From positions 1,890,001 through 1,954,000 of the forward strand of contig BSBK01000765.1 of NCBI GenBank assembly GCA_027943335.1: 64,000 bases of DNA, read 5' to 3'. The stretch comes from Chamaecyparis obtusa (taxonomy: Eukaryota > Streptophyta > Pinopsida > Cupressales > Cupressaceae). The notes below the pieces were generated by a model. The model made no database searches, had not been told where the DNA came from, and worked only from the letters and a program-made list of their open reading frames with translations. The stretch's first letter is position 1, and every line of letters starts with the position of its first letter. A program made the translations under genes and the position numbers. Below, in pieces: positions 35,621-48,700 of this stretch.

Positions 35621-36349
35621 TGGAATGAAAGTAAAAAGGAAGATCCAATAAGGAAAATTTTGTTCAAGACTAGATGTAGAGTTTCTGAAAAAGTTTGGAA
35701 GGTAATGATTGATAGTGGTAGGTCAGAGAATGTGGCATCTAAAGAGATGGTCACAAAGTTGCAGTTGGAAAGGTTGGAACATTTGAAGCCCTATCATATT
35801 TCATGGATCAAAGTTGAACATACACTCTTGGTAAGTGAACAATGTTATGTGAATTTGAAGATTGGAAAGTACTATGATAAGGTGTTGTGTGATATTATGC
35901 CTATGGATTGTTGTCATATTTTGTTGGGTAGACCTTGGCAATATGATAGACATGCTATATATGATGTGAGATTGCTTAAGTATACTATTGTGGGTGATGG
36001 GAGAAAAAAAATCTTGTTACCTTTGATGGAAGAACCTATTAGTAATGTTTGCACATCTGTGAAAGTTTTCTTAATGGAAGGAAGAAAGTTTGTTAAGGAT
36101 TTGAAGAAGAATGATGTATGTTTTGTTGTGATTCCTAACAAACAGAGTAAGAAGATAGAGGATAATGTCCCTGAGGAGATTGATAAGTTACTCACTGAGT
36201 ATAGTGAAATCATTTCTGATAATGTACATGATGGTTTGCCACCAAAGAGAAGTCTTGATCATTGCATGGATCTAATCCCTAGAGCTAGTTTACCGAATAA
36301 GGCACCTCATCGGTTGACACCTACTGAGAATCATGAATTGAATCGATAG
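35621..36349 (+). pseudogene. G2 protease
   Basis: The open frame 35555-36349 has VWKVMIDSGRSENVASKEMV (DSG site), DIMPMDCCHILLGRPWQYDR and the linker to RT, ending NHELNR before a stop at 36347-36349. It is one of the longest intact pieces in this element and is directly comparable with G1. Confidence 0.85.
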
Positions 36350-37072
36350 ATTCAAGAGTTGCTAGATAAAGGTTTGATCAGAGAAAGTTTGAGTCCTTGT
36401 GCAGTACCTATGGTATTGGCACCTAAGAAGAATGGAGAATGGTGAATGTGTACTGATTCTAGAGTGATCAACAAGATAACAGTACAGTATAGGTTTCCTA
36501 TACCCAGAATGGATGACATAATGGAAAGTTTGACTGGAGCAAAGTATTTCACAAAGATTGATTTGAAAAGTGGGTATCATCATATCAGAATCAGAGAAGG
36601 TGATGAATGGAAGACTGCTTTCAAGACAAAACAAGGTTTGTATGAGTGGTTGGTTATGCCTTTTGGTTTAACTAATGCACTGAGTACTTTTATGAGATTG
36701 ATGAATGAAGTTTTGAAGAAATTCTTGGGTAAGTTTGTGATTGTATATCTTGAGGATATTATGATATTCAGTAAGACCAGAGAAGAACATTTGTTTCATG
36801 TTAGAAAAGTTTTGCAGAGATTGAAAGAGGAAAAGTGGTTGATAAATCTGAAAAAGTGTTCATTCATGAAAGAGGAGATTGTATATTTGGGATTTGTAAT
36901 TTTAGCTGATGGTTTGAAGATGGATCCTGAAAAGGTTGAAGCTATTCTAAATTGGCCTACACTTGTGAATGCTAGTGAGGTAAGATCATTTCATGGTTTG
37001 GCAAGTTTTTACCAAAAGTTTATAAGGAATTTTAGTTCTATTTGTAATGCTATGACTGAGACTATGAGATGA
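36350..37072 (+). pseudogene. G2 reverse transcriptase
   Basis: [14 protein letters not shown], a stop at 36443-36445, then [49 protein letters not shown] and thumb [30 protein letters not shown]. The catalytic box reads YLED instead of YLDD (near 36747-36758), so one metal ligand is Glu. A TGA at 37070-37072 ends the frame. Single-copy, in contrast to the duplicated G1. Confidence 0.9.
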
Positions 37073-37711
37073 GATAAAAGAGAATTCAAGTGGACACATG
37101 AAGCTGATAAAAGTTTTGAGACTCTGAAACAGAAGGTTGTTGAATTGCCTATTTTGGTATTGCCTGATTTCAATAAGGTATTTCAAGTAGAATGTGATGC
37201 AAGTGGTAGTGCAATTGGAGCTGTGTTGAGTCAAGAAGGTAAACCTATTGCTTTCTTTAGTGAAAAGTTGAATGATGCTAGAAGGAAATATTCTATGTAT
37301 GATCAAGAATTCTATGCTATTGTTCAAGCACTGAAGAAATGGAGACATTATTTGATACTGAGTGAATTTGTGTTGTATACTGATCATAAGGCTTTACAAT
37401 ACTTGGGTAGTCAGAATAAGTTGAATCAAAGACATATGAAATGGGTTGAGTACTTGCAGAGTTACACATTTGTGATAAAGCATAAAAGTGGATTCACTAA
37501 TCGAGTTGCTGATGCATTGAGTAAAAGAAGATATTTGATGACCGAGATGAAAATTGAAGTTCTTGGTTTTGATGAGATGAGAGATTTGTATGAAACTGAT
37601 CCTGATTTTTTTGAGCCATGGAGAAAGTGCAGAGCACCTATTCAAGATCAACCAAGTACAAAATGGGAAGAATATTTCATTCAAGAAGGTATGTTGTTCA
37701 AAGGTATTTAG
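37073..37711 (+). pseudogene. G2 RNase H
   Basis: [50 protein letters not shown] and SYTFVIKHKSGFTNRVADAL, including the last catalytic-region aspartate of RNase H. The frame 37145-37711 is open and ends in a TAG. Confidence 0.88.
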
Positions 37712-38985
37712 TTGTGTATACCAAGAGGACAAATAAGAACTAATTTGATGAAAGAGAAACATAGTAGTGATTTGGCTGGACATTTTGGTATTGATAAAAC
37801 TTTGAACTTGCTTAAGGAGAAGTACTTTTGGCCGCGGTTGTATAAAGATGTTTAGAAATTTTTGAAAAGTTGTGGAATTTGTCAAGTTGCAAAAGGAGTA
37901 AGTTAGAATACTAGATTGTATACACCAATTGTTATACTTGAGAAACCTTGGACTGACATCAGTATGGATTTTGTTCTTGTCTTACCAAAGACAATAAGAG
38001 GTAATGATTCTATATTTGTTGTGCTAGATAGATTTTCAAAGATGGCACTTTTTATACCTTGTAGAAAGACATCGGATGCAATACATGTAGCAGATCTTTT
38101 CTTTAAGGAAATTGTCAGATTGCATGGATTACCGAGGAGTATTGTCTCTGACTGAGACAATAAATTTTTTGGATACTTTTGGAAGACACTTTGGAGAAAG
38201 TTTGGCACTAAGTTGAAATATAGTTCTACATTTCACCCACAAATCGATGGACAGATAGAAGTTTGGGAAATCTTTTGAGATGCTTAGTTGGAGACACACC
38301 TAGTAATTGGGATCTTGTGTTGGCACAAGTAGAGTTTTCATACAATAATTCAGTGAATAGGAGTACTGGGAAAACACCATTTGAGATTGTGAATGACATA
38401 CAACCGAGAGGTATATCTGATTTGAGAGACATTGCTGATGAAAGTAAGAGAATTGCTGAAAGAGTGACATTTGCTGAGTACATGAAGGCATTGCATGAAG
38501 ATGTGAAAATCAAGCTAGAAGAAAGTAATCATAAATACAAAGACAGAGCTGATAGATCAAGGAGACATACAAATTTTGATGTTGGTGATGAATTGATGGT
38601 TTATTTGAAGAAAGGTCAATTTCCTGTTGGAACATATGGGAAGCTAAAGATGAAGAAGTTTGGACCTTGCAAGATTTTGAAGAAATTTGACAATGGAAAT
38701 GCATATGATGTTGAATTACCTGATGACATGGACACATCACCAATTTTCAACATTTCTGATTTTTATGAGTATCATGGACCTGGTGAAGAAATAATAGTAC
38801 CGATGGAATATCCCAAGAAGTAGAATGAAGAAGTTGAACAGATTTTGGAACAAAGAATTGGCAAGAGTACAAGAGGTAAACAATATATGGAATATCTAGT
38901 AAAGTGGAAGAATAGATCGATTAAAGATAGTTCATGGAATTTACAGTCTGATTTGGATTCAGCTCAGAACATACCTACTGAATGA
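37712..38985 (+). pseudogene. G2 integrase with chromodomain
   Basis: KSCGICQVAKG (zinc half-site), [14 protein letters not shown] (first D), SIVSD then a stop for Arg (38153-38155) at the second D motif. After [15 protein letters not shown] a small deletion near 38255 shifts the frame. 38263-38823 continues VNRSTGKTPFEIVND and DRSRRHTNFDVGDELMV, then DMDTSPIFNISDFYEYH. After a stop (38821) comes QRIGKSTRGKQYMEYLVKWKNRS, the chromodomain core. Confidence 0.88.
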
Positions 38986-39019
38986 TGTGGAGAATCATTT
39001 CTAAATAACCTAAGGTGTC

Positions 39020-39688
39020 TGATGCAGGAGCATCTCGGGTCCTTGGCAATCCTGTGTCACCAAAAAGATCTTTGAGTTGGTCTGTATTGCTTGGTTCTTG
39101 CTTTGACTGAGTTGGTTGATTTCCTTTGGTTACCGAGGATGGTCAATTATATCCTAGGCGGTCAGTTGTTTCCCTGGCGCTCAGCGATGCTTGTCTGTTG
39201 CTCGGTCATCCTTGCTTACCGAGTAGTTTATTTTGAGTTTTTTTTAAGGCCAACTTGTGCATTGATTATTGGTCACAGATTTAATGTTGTAATCAATCAT
39301 TGGGAAGTGTGTGGTCAAGATCTGACTATTCCTTCCATTGATTGTGGATTTGAAGGATGACTCAATTCGGTAGCTTCTTGTATAAGTATAGTTGTTTGGT
39401 TAGAGTTTAGGGAGGCAGTTTTGGAGAGAAGATAGAATAGGGTAGAATCAAGATTGTTGGCAGGTCCTCGCATGTTGAGGACTTCTGTAATTCATTGAAA
39501 TATCAGGCCCTAATCGGGAAGGCTTTATAGACTGACATGTATGAATCAATTTGAAAGAAGTTAATATATGTGAATGATCCTACTTTCTCTCTCTCACTGT
39601 ATGCTTGTTGTTGCTTCTGTGTGTTGTTGAATAGGCTGGATTATAGGGTGTGCCATCATTTGGCCCCTCCAATCCTGACCTTGCATCA
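39020..39688 (+). repeat. 3' LTR of G2
   Basis: 669 bp, TGATGCAGGAGCATC to TTGCATCA. Preceded by TAAGGTGTC in place of a strong purine tract. Confidence 0.9.
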
Positions 39689-40195
39689 AATACTTATATT
39701 TCATCAGATAGATTCATACATGTCAGGCTATAAGGCCTTCCCAGTTAGGGCCAGATATTACAATTCAAGTACAAAAGTCCTCCAACATGCAAGGATAAGA
39801 AATGATCTTCAATCTTCTAACTTCTATTTCCTATCCCCAAAAATGACTCTCTAGGCTATAATGAAAGATTGCAATATATACAAGAGATTACCAAACAAGT
39901 CGTCCTTCATGATAGATACCAACATTAAATCTCTGACCAAAATTAATTGCACAAGTTAGCTTGAACCGAAAACCAAAACAAACAACCTGATAAGCAAGGA
40001 TAACTGACCACCAGGAAATATAACTGAGCACTAGGGAATTAACCGACCAACTCGGTTAAAGAAGGAAACTAAGAAACTACCAAGCCAACTCAGTCAAAGA
40101 AGGAACCAAGCATCATAGAAAATTCAAACTTCTTTTTGGTGACACAAGATTGCCAAGGACCCGAGATGCTCTTGCATCAACACCTATCTTCACTT

Positions 40196-40688
40196 AATTG
40201 GTCAAGGTATGAATAGGAGCTGATAACCTATAGATTATCTTAAAATAGTTCCTAGATTTAGTACAAAGATCCTTATCAACATATCTAGATGCATTTGGAT
40301 AAGTTTTATAAAGTTGTGTTTTCATATGTTGATTGGTGAAGAGTTAGAGTTATTTTGTTACATTCAGTAAAGTAAAGTATAGTTCGGTATAATGGTAATT
40401 AAAAGTTAGGTAAGGAAGCATTTAATGCATTTATAGCAGTTGGAAGCCCTAACCTACAAGGAATTCTATAAATAGAGGGCAAGATACATCATTCTACTTT
40501 ACATTCCTGCAAGCACATTTGAGAAGAGAAAGATACGAGATCAAAGAGCTAATTCATAGCACTCAATCAAGCATTTCGAGCACATCCAAGATCATTTGAG
40601 GTATTTACAATGTTCACTGAGCTGAATTAAGAGATTCTACTTGCTATTTCATTTGTACATAGTATTTGTTAAGGTATTTGCGAGATCA
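40196..40688 (+). other. X spacer between ORF1 and ORF2
   Basis: AT-rich and non-coding; the counterpart in Y is 49431-49866. Contains TATAAATA near 40469-40476, so ORF2 may have its own promoter, as Y shows ATATATTTATAG at the matching place. Confidence 0.45.
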
Positions 40689-43600
40689 ATGCTACCCAAG
40701 ATACAAAAGCTAGTGATTGTTGAGAAGATTAACCTAGTTAATCCAAAGTACAAAGTTCCACCCATAGTTGCTGCAGAAATTGAAAAAACCAGATCCCTTT
40801 CCTTGATCCCTTCTAGAGTGATTTTAATTGAAGATGTTCACGCCTTCACTCACTACAAAATAGAGGATATTTGTCAAACTGAGATTGATGCATCATACAA
40901 TAAGTTGTGTGTTAACGAGAAACTGAAGAATGACTACATTCACCTACAGACCAAGGGTTTGGCTCATGCAATGCATGTACCGATAGTTTTCAAGTACAAA
41001 TGGATGAGAATACTTTTGAGAAGAGTCCATGATAAGTTTATGTGGCTTGATGGATCAGTCAAGATAATAAAGGATGTATTGCACATCATAACTTGATTTT
41101 TGATCAGGTGATAGACCGAGGGCCTACAAATAGACATACAAGAACAAACTTTGCGAGTTGACTAAAGCCAAATGGGATGGAAGAGGTTTAAAAATTTCTA
41201 CAATTGAAGACCCAAAGCTAAAGTTTGTATCAAACATAATATCTTATAGGATATTCCAATCATCCAAGGTAGACAGTATACCCTGTGGAGCTGTTGATGT
41301 AGCATATAAGATGGTGAAGAAGGATATGAAGATTGAATTATATGAATCCTAATGAAATAGCTTGATGATAATATGAACATAATTCAGAAGGCAAAATATA
41401 ACACATTGAAGTTTGGACCGTTGTTGGTATGTATCTTTTTCTACTTCCAAAATTCCTTTCCAACAATCGGTGAATTTTAATGGAATGCAAATAAACCCAT
41501 AGTTTATCAAATCAATGATTTTATTCAGAGTATGGGTGACAAATTTAATGTTATAATGGATGATTACTTTAATAAATTTTAGTGTAGAATACATAAAATA
41601 TATAGGATTCCACCACAGTTAGTAGAAGAGTTCAAAGATGAGTTATGTTTTGAGGTCGACACCGATGTGTACATCATAAAGGCAGTTGAACTAAGAACAT
41701 AGTGGCTACCCCCTATGGGTTATGAAATGAACATAGATGCAACCCCAATAAAAATAAAAGGACTTTTGGAGAAGCCTAAAGATAGAAATGCTACTCGATA
41801 TGGCACCTATGAAGACGTGAAGGAGAAAATAAGAACTAATATACTTATATTGAAGGCCATAAGGAAAACAGGTAAAATGATCAATGAATTAACTGAGAAA
41901 TTAGGTATTGTTGATGTTGATGAAGCTAAAGATGTTGTCGATCCTTCAATAATAAAGGGGAAGAAAATAAAAATCAAGAAGGAAACACCCAGTTCTGTTG
42001 GTGTAAGACCGTATTTTTAGTCTACCTCTACACCAAGAGGAAAGAAGAAAGTTGAAGAAGAGCTTGAAAAGACAAAGACATATGTTAGAGAAAGAAAGGC
42101 TACTAGAAGGCCTAGAAGAAAACTAAAACTGCAAAAGGAGAGTGACATTGACTTAGATGACTTGTCACAATTCAAAGTATCATCGAGAAAAAAGAATAGG
42201 AGCCTTGATGAACTAATTAAAACATTAGAGAAATATGGAGCATACTTTGTCATGAAACAATTAAAGTTTGATACAAGGACATATGAGGAAAAAGATAAAA
42301 TAGAAGAAATAGTAATCACCACTTTGCATAAATTCATAATTCTACTAGTTGAGGTAGTTGAACATCTTGACAAGGAGCTACACAAGAGAATTGATGCAAG
42401 ATGGAAATATACCATTGCTACAGAAAAAGAGATGAGAGAGATCCCTTACAATAATAGTCCCAAAATTAATGAAGAGAGGGATAATAGATACTCTAAATGA
42501 GTACTCCAATTGATTCACAGTGAAGGGAAGAGAAATGAGTATAATGATCGGTCAATTGAAAGAAGTAGAAAAGGATACTGATGATCTATGGAGAAATATA
42601 TTTTTCATTGACCAATTGACAAATGAAGATGTACAAGTTGAAGAGGATAAATCCAAGCCAGTTGGATTGATAACTAATCAGTAAGAAGTAACCATAGAAG
42701 ACATTACCAAGAGAGACCTTGATGAATTAGTGAAAGAAGATGAGAATATTATGGCTACTGAGGCAATAGAGTTAGAAGCTATGGACATTGACGACATGGC
42801 TACAACAAGATTACTGAAAAAAGAGCCAGTTATTTTACGAGTTATGGATTTTCCTGAGATAGAAGTAGCTATATTAGAGATTTCAAGTGGAGAGACTATT
42901 GCTATTGAGACTCCTACCGAGCTAGGAAAAGAGAATGAACCTCAAGAGACCAAAAAGAAGACCACAAAGATAGAGACAAATCAAGGTCAAAATACAGAGT
43001 CAGTGACCTCCATCGAGACTACAGGTCAGTGGGAGAAAGAAAAGGAAAAAGTAATAGAAAAAAAAAGGTAGGAGAAAAGAAAAAGGACAAACAAGAAAAG
43101 AAGGAAGAAATAAAAGAGAAGAAAGAGGAGAAGAAACAAGAGGAAAATTAGAAGGAGAAGGACGAAAAGACTAAATTAACTTTGACACAATCAGATACAA
43201 AGATTACATCAAGTTCCAAGAGTAAGTCTAAAAAGAGGAAAATAGAAAAAGAGGTAGATATCAATGAAGTTATAGTTATACCAAAGGATGACTTTACTAA
43301 TATGATCCCCAAAGAACTTTCAGAGTTCGGTGATTTGTTTAAAAGGAAAGTTGCACAAGATAAGCTTATAGCTAAAAAGAAGAAGACTGATGTATTGGAA
43401 CAAATAAAAAGCATTCCAAATGAGATTGTTCTCGAGGCTACAGTAAATGAGAAGGCATATATTTATAGTTAGTTAAAAGAACTGGTTAGTCAAAATAATC
43501 AGCCAGGAATTGACACAACTGAATATCTCCTAAAGGTACACAAGAAAGACATGGAGACTAAGGTGTTTGAAGAAGTTCTTCAATCAGTAGCATTGGACAA

Positions 43601-44036
43601 GGTAACTCTATCTAAGTTAATAAATACATTAGAAGAAGATTTGAAATCCATTCAATCTATATTTCAAAAGGTTTGTTTATTTTCAAACTTTACAAAGGAC
43701 AAAAAGGATAAAGATGAAAATGTGGAAAAAGAGCTTACCGAGCTACTCTCAAAGATTTCCACCAAGCCAAAAATAATAACTGAATATTATGAGAACCTCA
43801 AGCACTTAATGGGAGTGCAATTTGAACTAAGGAAGGAGGAGAACCAAATAAGGATGGAACTTTTAGAACTCCAAATAATTTTTCTCCCAAATATTGAATC
43901 ACTGCAGAGGCAGATACAAAAAGCAAAAGATCTAGTGAGCACATCATATGCCAGTGCGATGGACAACATGGTCAGTCTAACTATAGATATAAAGGTATTT
44001 TTGACAAGATCCCCAAACCGCATACACAGTTGTTAA
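40689..44036 (+). pseudogene. X ORF2: long protein of unknown function
   Basis: Begins MLPKIQKLVIVEKINLVNPK at 40689. Recognisable blocks shared with Y: HLQTKGLAHAMHVPIVFK (near 40942-40995), KWDGRGLKISTIED, GDKFNVIMDDYF, WLPPMGYEMNIDA, YGTYEDVKEKIRTN, then a charged Lys/Glu stretch (42900-43150) and a helical C-terminus with IPKELSEFGDLFKRK and LQSVALDKVTLSKLI. Stops occur near 41097, 41350, 42018, 42498 and 43074, and a frameshift near the end. It has no RT, integrase, protease or zinc motif. About 1100 codons in the parental form. I do not recognise it. Confidence 0.65.
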
Positions 44037-44326
44037 GCATTTTTGTTAAAAAGGGCGGAATATGTAGATAAGGGGGAATGTATAAGAAATTTTTGCTAAG
44101 TAAAAGAGGGAATATATATCTAAGTTGCAAAGGGGAAATTACATATACAAGGGAGCATAAATAGAAGATTATGTATATAGTATGGAGATGTACCAGAATT
44201 ATTACTTCAAGGGGAGTAATAAGTTTTATCAAGGATGAGAAATAGACAATGACAAAATTTTGAGAAGACTTTGAAGATTTTGAAGGTTTTTAACAAACAT
44301 ACCAAACTAATTCCAAAGGGGCAGAT
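44037..44326 (+). other. X 3' non-coding region with polypurine tract
   Basis: Purine-rich repeats of the GGGGGAAT type (near 44069 and 44213) and the final tract CCAAAGGGGCAGAT before the LTR. Confidence 0.7.
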
Positions 44327-45555
44327 TGATACTCCTAAGAGTAATTTTGTTGTCATTAGCTATATGGAAGTCATTATGTTTGTCAAATTCATTTGGTAAG
44401 GAAGACACGATGAGTCTGTAAGGAAGAGAAGGAAATTGGTAAAAGGTATAAGTTAACATGAAATTTCGGTAAAAAGAAAGAAGGTATAGACACCGAGCGA
44501 GGTAGAACTGTGCACTGAGAACCATGTTCTACTGAGCACCTAACCAAGAAGAGAACTTAGTTACCAAGATAGAAAAAATTTATTACCAAGTAGAGAAGGC
44601 CGACACCAGATGAAATCTAAGTACATTGAACCTGGACACCGATTAGAAAATGGTTTACCAATCTCGAGGAGATGAAATAATATAACATTGAAGATTGAAT
44701 TCTAATGATTACACATGATTCCAAGGTGAGTTTAACCAATGGAAAAATGGATGGAATATGCATTGGAAGTGTACCCAATGTTAGCACCGCTTGAAGATGA
44801 AGATTCTAGAAGTTCTAGCACTACTTCAAGAGTTGTATAAATAGACTAGGGAAGTATAGATCAGAATATTGAGAATGTGGCTATGGTGATATGAATACAT
44901 GAGAAGATTGCATGTATAAAGCTGAAGGTGAATACGAAGAGAAAGACATAGAGTAACAAAGTATTGTAGGATAGATTTACCGAATACTAATTTTTTTATG
45001 TGAAGGTTACATAGTATGAGGTAATGAGATATTGAAAACATAGATTTTGATAAGAATTTGTTGATGCATATTTGACAGACATTTTTTATTTTTGATTAAG
45101 TAGTAATCAAAATTGTATAACTCTCTTAACTAAGAAGATCTTATGTATAAATCCTTTAACCAGGTACAATTATTAGATTAGAGTTGTGAAATCTCTTAAC
45201 AGAGTAGACTTAGTAGTATTAGAACTCTTAACAAGGTTAATACATTTAACAGGGTAAGCTATCAAAAATAGCTATGCATTGTAGCTCTAACTGAGAAACT
45301 TTATTCGTTCAGTAGTGAAGTAGTGTGAGTGTCATCTCCACTACATTTTTATCCTCTAACAAGGATTTTTGCAATACCAAAATCATTGTGTTATGTGATG
45401 TTTATTATGTTTTATTTTATTTTCATGTGATGAATGAAATGATTAAGTAATTAGTTATTGAATACAAAGGAAGTTCATATAATTTTAAAAGTGATTTTAA
45501 GTACTGAGTCACCCCTCCCCTCTCAGTACTTACCTTTCGAAACCTGAATCCAACA
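44327..45555 (+). repeat. 3' LTR of element X
   Basis: 1229 bp, TGATACTCC to TCCAACA. Carries the intact GTTAGCACC site where the hAT went in the other LTR, and a perfect U5 hairpin: AAGTACTGA (45499-45507) with TCAGTACTT (45523-45531). Confidence 0.9.
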
Positions 45556-45560
45556 CTTCC

Positions 45561-45735
45561 TCGATAAACATATTACTCCCCCTTAAGTATTATCTTTAGT
45601 AAATCTCCATACTATATACATAATCTTCCTCTTTTCTACATACTTATTCATTTCCCCCTTTTGGCAAAAACTTATCTATATTCCCCTTATATATCTATTC
45701 CCCATTTTTGAAAAAAAAAAAGCCAAAATATTTAC
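45561..45735 (-). other. Y 3' non-coding region resumed after X
   Basis: Continues 26846 across the X insertion; contains CTCCCCC-type purine tracts on the minus strand and no ORF. Confidence 0.7.
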
Positions 45736-48700
45736 TTACTTCTTATCTGGTGTGGGGATCTTATCAAAAATTATTTTGTATTTCTCATGTGCATCCTTGA
45801 ATGATGCCTTCTAGGTATCCTTAAATGTTTGAAACACTATTATCTGCTCTCTTATATCTAATGTAAGACTTACCATACTATCTATAGCACTTACATTTGG
45901 TGTGCTAACTAGATCTTTAGCCTTTTGAATTTGTTTATGCAGTGATTCTATGTTTGGGATGAAAATTGTTTTGAGTTAAAGTAGATCCAGCCTAATATGA
46001 TTATCCTCCTTTCTCAACTCAAATTGCACTCCCATCAAGTGCTTTAGCCTCTCATATTATTCTTTTATTAATTTAGGCTAGGTGGAAATCTTAGATAATT
46101 TCTCGATGAGTTTTTTTTCCACATTATTGTCTTTTTCTTTTATCTCCTTTGTAAAATTAGACATCAAACAAATATTTTGAAATAATGAAATAATGGATTG
46201 TAGTTCATGTTCTAATTCATTGATTAACTTTGAAATAGTTACCTTGTCTAAAGCAACTGACTGAAGAACTTCAACTACCTTTGTCTCCATCTCTTTCTTA
46301 TGAACTTTCAACATATATTCGGTAGTATCTGTGCCTGGCTGGTTAATTTGACTGACAAGTTCTCTTAACTGACTGTATATGTCTCCTTTTTTATTTATCA
46401 AAGCCTTAGGTATAATCTCATTCAAAATACTTTTAATCTGCTCCAAAATATCTATTTTTTTCTTCTTAGCTATAAGCTTATCTTGAGCATCTTTCCTTTT
46501 TAACAAGTCTCTGAACTCAGAGAGTTCCTTAGGGATCATTGTTAAGTAATCAAACTTTGGTATAATAATTACTTCACTTCTATCAACCTCTTTTTTGGAT
46601 TTTCTCTTCTTTGATTTTTCCTTAGAGGTAGATGCCTTCTTTGCATCTGGCTGAGTAGACGTCTCTTCAGTTTTATCTTCTTTTTCTTTATTTTGTTCTT
46701 ATTATTTCTTCTCTTCCTTCTTCTCTTGTGTTTCCTCTTTTTTCTCTTCTACCTTTTCTTTCTCTTTTCCTTGTTCTTTTTATTGTCTAGTGGTCTTAGT
46801 AGGGGTCATTGATGCTTAATTCTGACCTTGAGTGGATTTGGTCTCGGTTGTCTTATCTATCTCTTTTGTTTCAATATCTTTAGCTGGCTTAGTAGGTGCA
46901 TCATCTATCACCTCTATCTTAGGAAAATTTAAAACTTGAACAATAATGGATCTTCTACCAACAATATTTCCTTGGCATAGTCATCTACATCCATTACGTA
47001 TGTCTCTATGGCCTCAATTTCCATGACATCTTCATTAGCTTTCATCGTGTCATCTGGATCTTGTTCAATAATATCTTCTATGATGAATTCTTCCTGATTT
47101 GTAATCAAATCAATAGGTTTAGATGTATCCTCTTGTATTTTAACTGTTACAAGTAGTAGTTGCCGTTGCACCAAAAGATCAACCTATTAATGCCCGATAC
47201 AACCACTAGACTTATAGAAGACACATGAGGCTGTTAAACCATGTCATGAATCCTAAGGGGAGCACTGACCATTTTTCCAACAATCTCCCCCTCAGTGTTA
47301 CCCGAGGGGATTAGAACCTGTGACCAAGCTCTGATACCACTTGTTACAAGTAGTAGTTACCGTTGCACCAAAATATCGACCTATTAATGCCCGATACAAC
47401 CACTAGACTTATAGAAGACACAGGAGGCTGTTAAACCATGTCATGAATCCTGAGGGGAGTGCTGACCATTTTTCCAACATTAACTCCTTCAATTATCGGT
47501 TGATCTATAGAGAAAATATTTCTCCAAAGATTATCTATGTCTTTTTGTACTTCTTCCAGTTGACCGACCATAATGCTCAAAGCTCTACCATTTACTAGAA
47601 ATCTTACCGAATATTCTTTTAGTGTATATTTTATTCCTATTTTTGTCAAGTCTGGGACAATGATTTCAAGTGACCTTTCTCTCATTTCTTTCTCAGCAAC
47701 AAGTGCATATTGCCATCTGGTATCTATTTTCTGATATAACTCTCCTTCAAGATATTATGCCACTTCAACTGGTATCATCCTAAACTTATGCAGTGTGGTA
47801 ATGACTATGTCTTCAATCTTATCCTTCTCCTCATCAGTCCTTGTGTCATACTTTAATTATTTCATGACTTTAAGTCCACTATACCTTTCAAGTGTCTTGA
47901 GAAAATCTTCAAGACTTTTCATCTTTTTACTCGGTGCAACCTTAAACTATGACAGGTCATCCGACTCAGTATCACTTTCTTTTAGAAACTTTAATTTTCT
48001 TCTTGGCCTTTCAATAGCCTTGTTTTCTCTAACATAGGTTTTTGTTTTCACAGGTTCATCTACTGCTTTCTTCTTTTCTCTCGGTGGAGAGGTAGACCTT
48101 GTAGATGGTCGTACATCGATTGGGCTATGGATTTCTTTCTTAACTTTTATCTTCTTCCCCCTTATCTCTGAAGGCTCAACAACTTCTTCATCTTCAAAAT
48201 CAACAATACCTAAACTCTCAGATAATGCACTTATCATTTTACTTATTTTCCTAATTGCTTTAGGTATCAATATACCCACCCTTATTTTCTCCTTGAATTC
48301 TTCATAAGTTCCATACCGATTTAAAGTTTTGTCAACTGGTTTCTCCAATAATCCTTTAATTTGTATTGTGGATGCATCTATGTTCGTATCATAACCCATA
48401 GGTGGTAACCACTCGGTTCTAGGTTCCACAACCCTTATGATATAAATATCAGTATCAACTTCAGAATAAAGTTTATCCTTATATTCCTCCACTAAGTGAG
48501 GTGGAATTATGTATCTCTTGTGCATTCTAGATTGAAATTTTCTAAAATAGTCATCCATAATTACATTAAAATTATCACCCATGCCTTGAATACGTTCACT
48601 AATCTGATAAAATATGGGTTTATCTTCTTTCCATGTAACTTCACTGTCTGTAGGAAATGAATTTTGGAAGTAAAATAATATACATACCAATATTGGTCCA

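Larger units (their letters stand above)
33734..39688 (+). mobile_element. Chromovirus gypsy G2, full length
   Basis: LTRs 33734-34412 and 39020-39688, edges TAATGCAG (TG mutated) and TTGCATCA. Flanks GATAC (33729-33733) and AATAC (39689-39693) differ at one base. Same family as G1 by protein and LTR, opposite strand. Gag, protease, RT, RNase H, integrase and chromodomain are all present with many stops. At 5955 bp it lacks the 639-bp duplication of G1. Confidence 0.93.
33622..40179 (-). mobile_element. Solo LTR of the chromovirus family, interrupted by G2
   Basis: The pieces 33622-33733 and 39689-40179 together make one LTR in minus orientation (TGATGCAAG to GCTCTTGCATCA, about 600 bp), with no internal sequence. 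Flanks GCACC (33617-33621) and ACACC (40180-40184) are its duplication with one change; the uninterrupted site is present in Y near 49899-49907. So an older family member recombined to a solo LTR, later hit by G2. Confidence 0.85.
26847..45555 (+). mobile_element. Element X: sister of Y inserted in inverse orientation
   Basis: LTRs at 26847-32197 (interrupted by a hAT) and 44327-45555. Primer site at 32200, polypurine tract CCAAAGGGGCAGAT ending at 44326. Plus-strand ORF1 and ORF2 match those of Y region by region. It interrupts Y only about 100 bp from Y's 3' LTR. X itself carries a hAT in its 5' LTR and a solo gypsy LTR plus G2 in ORF1. Confidence 0.9.
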
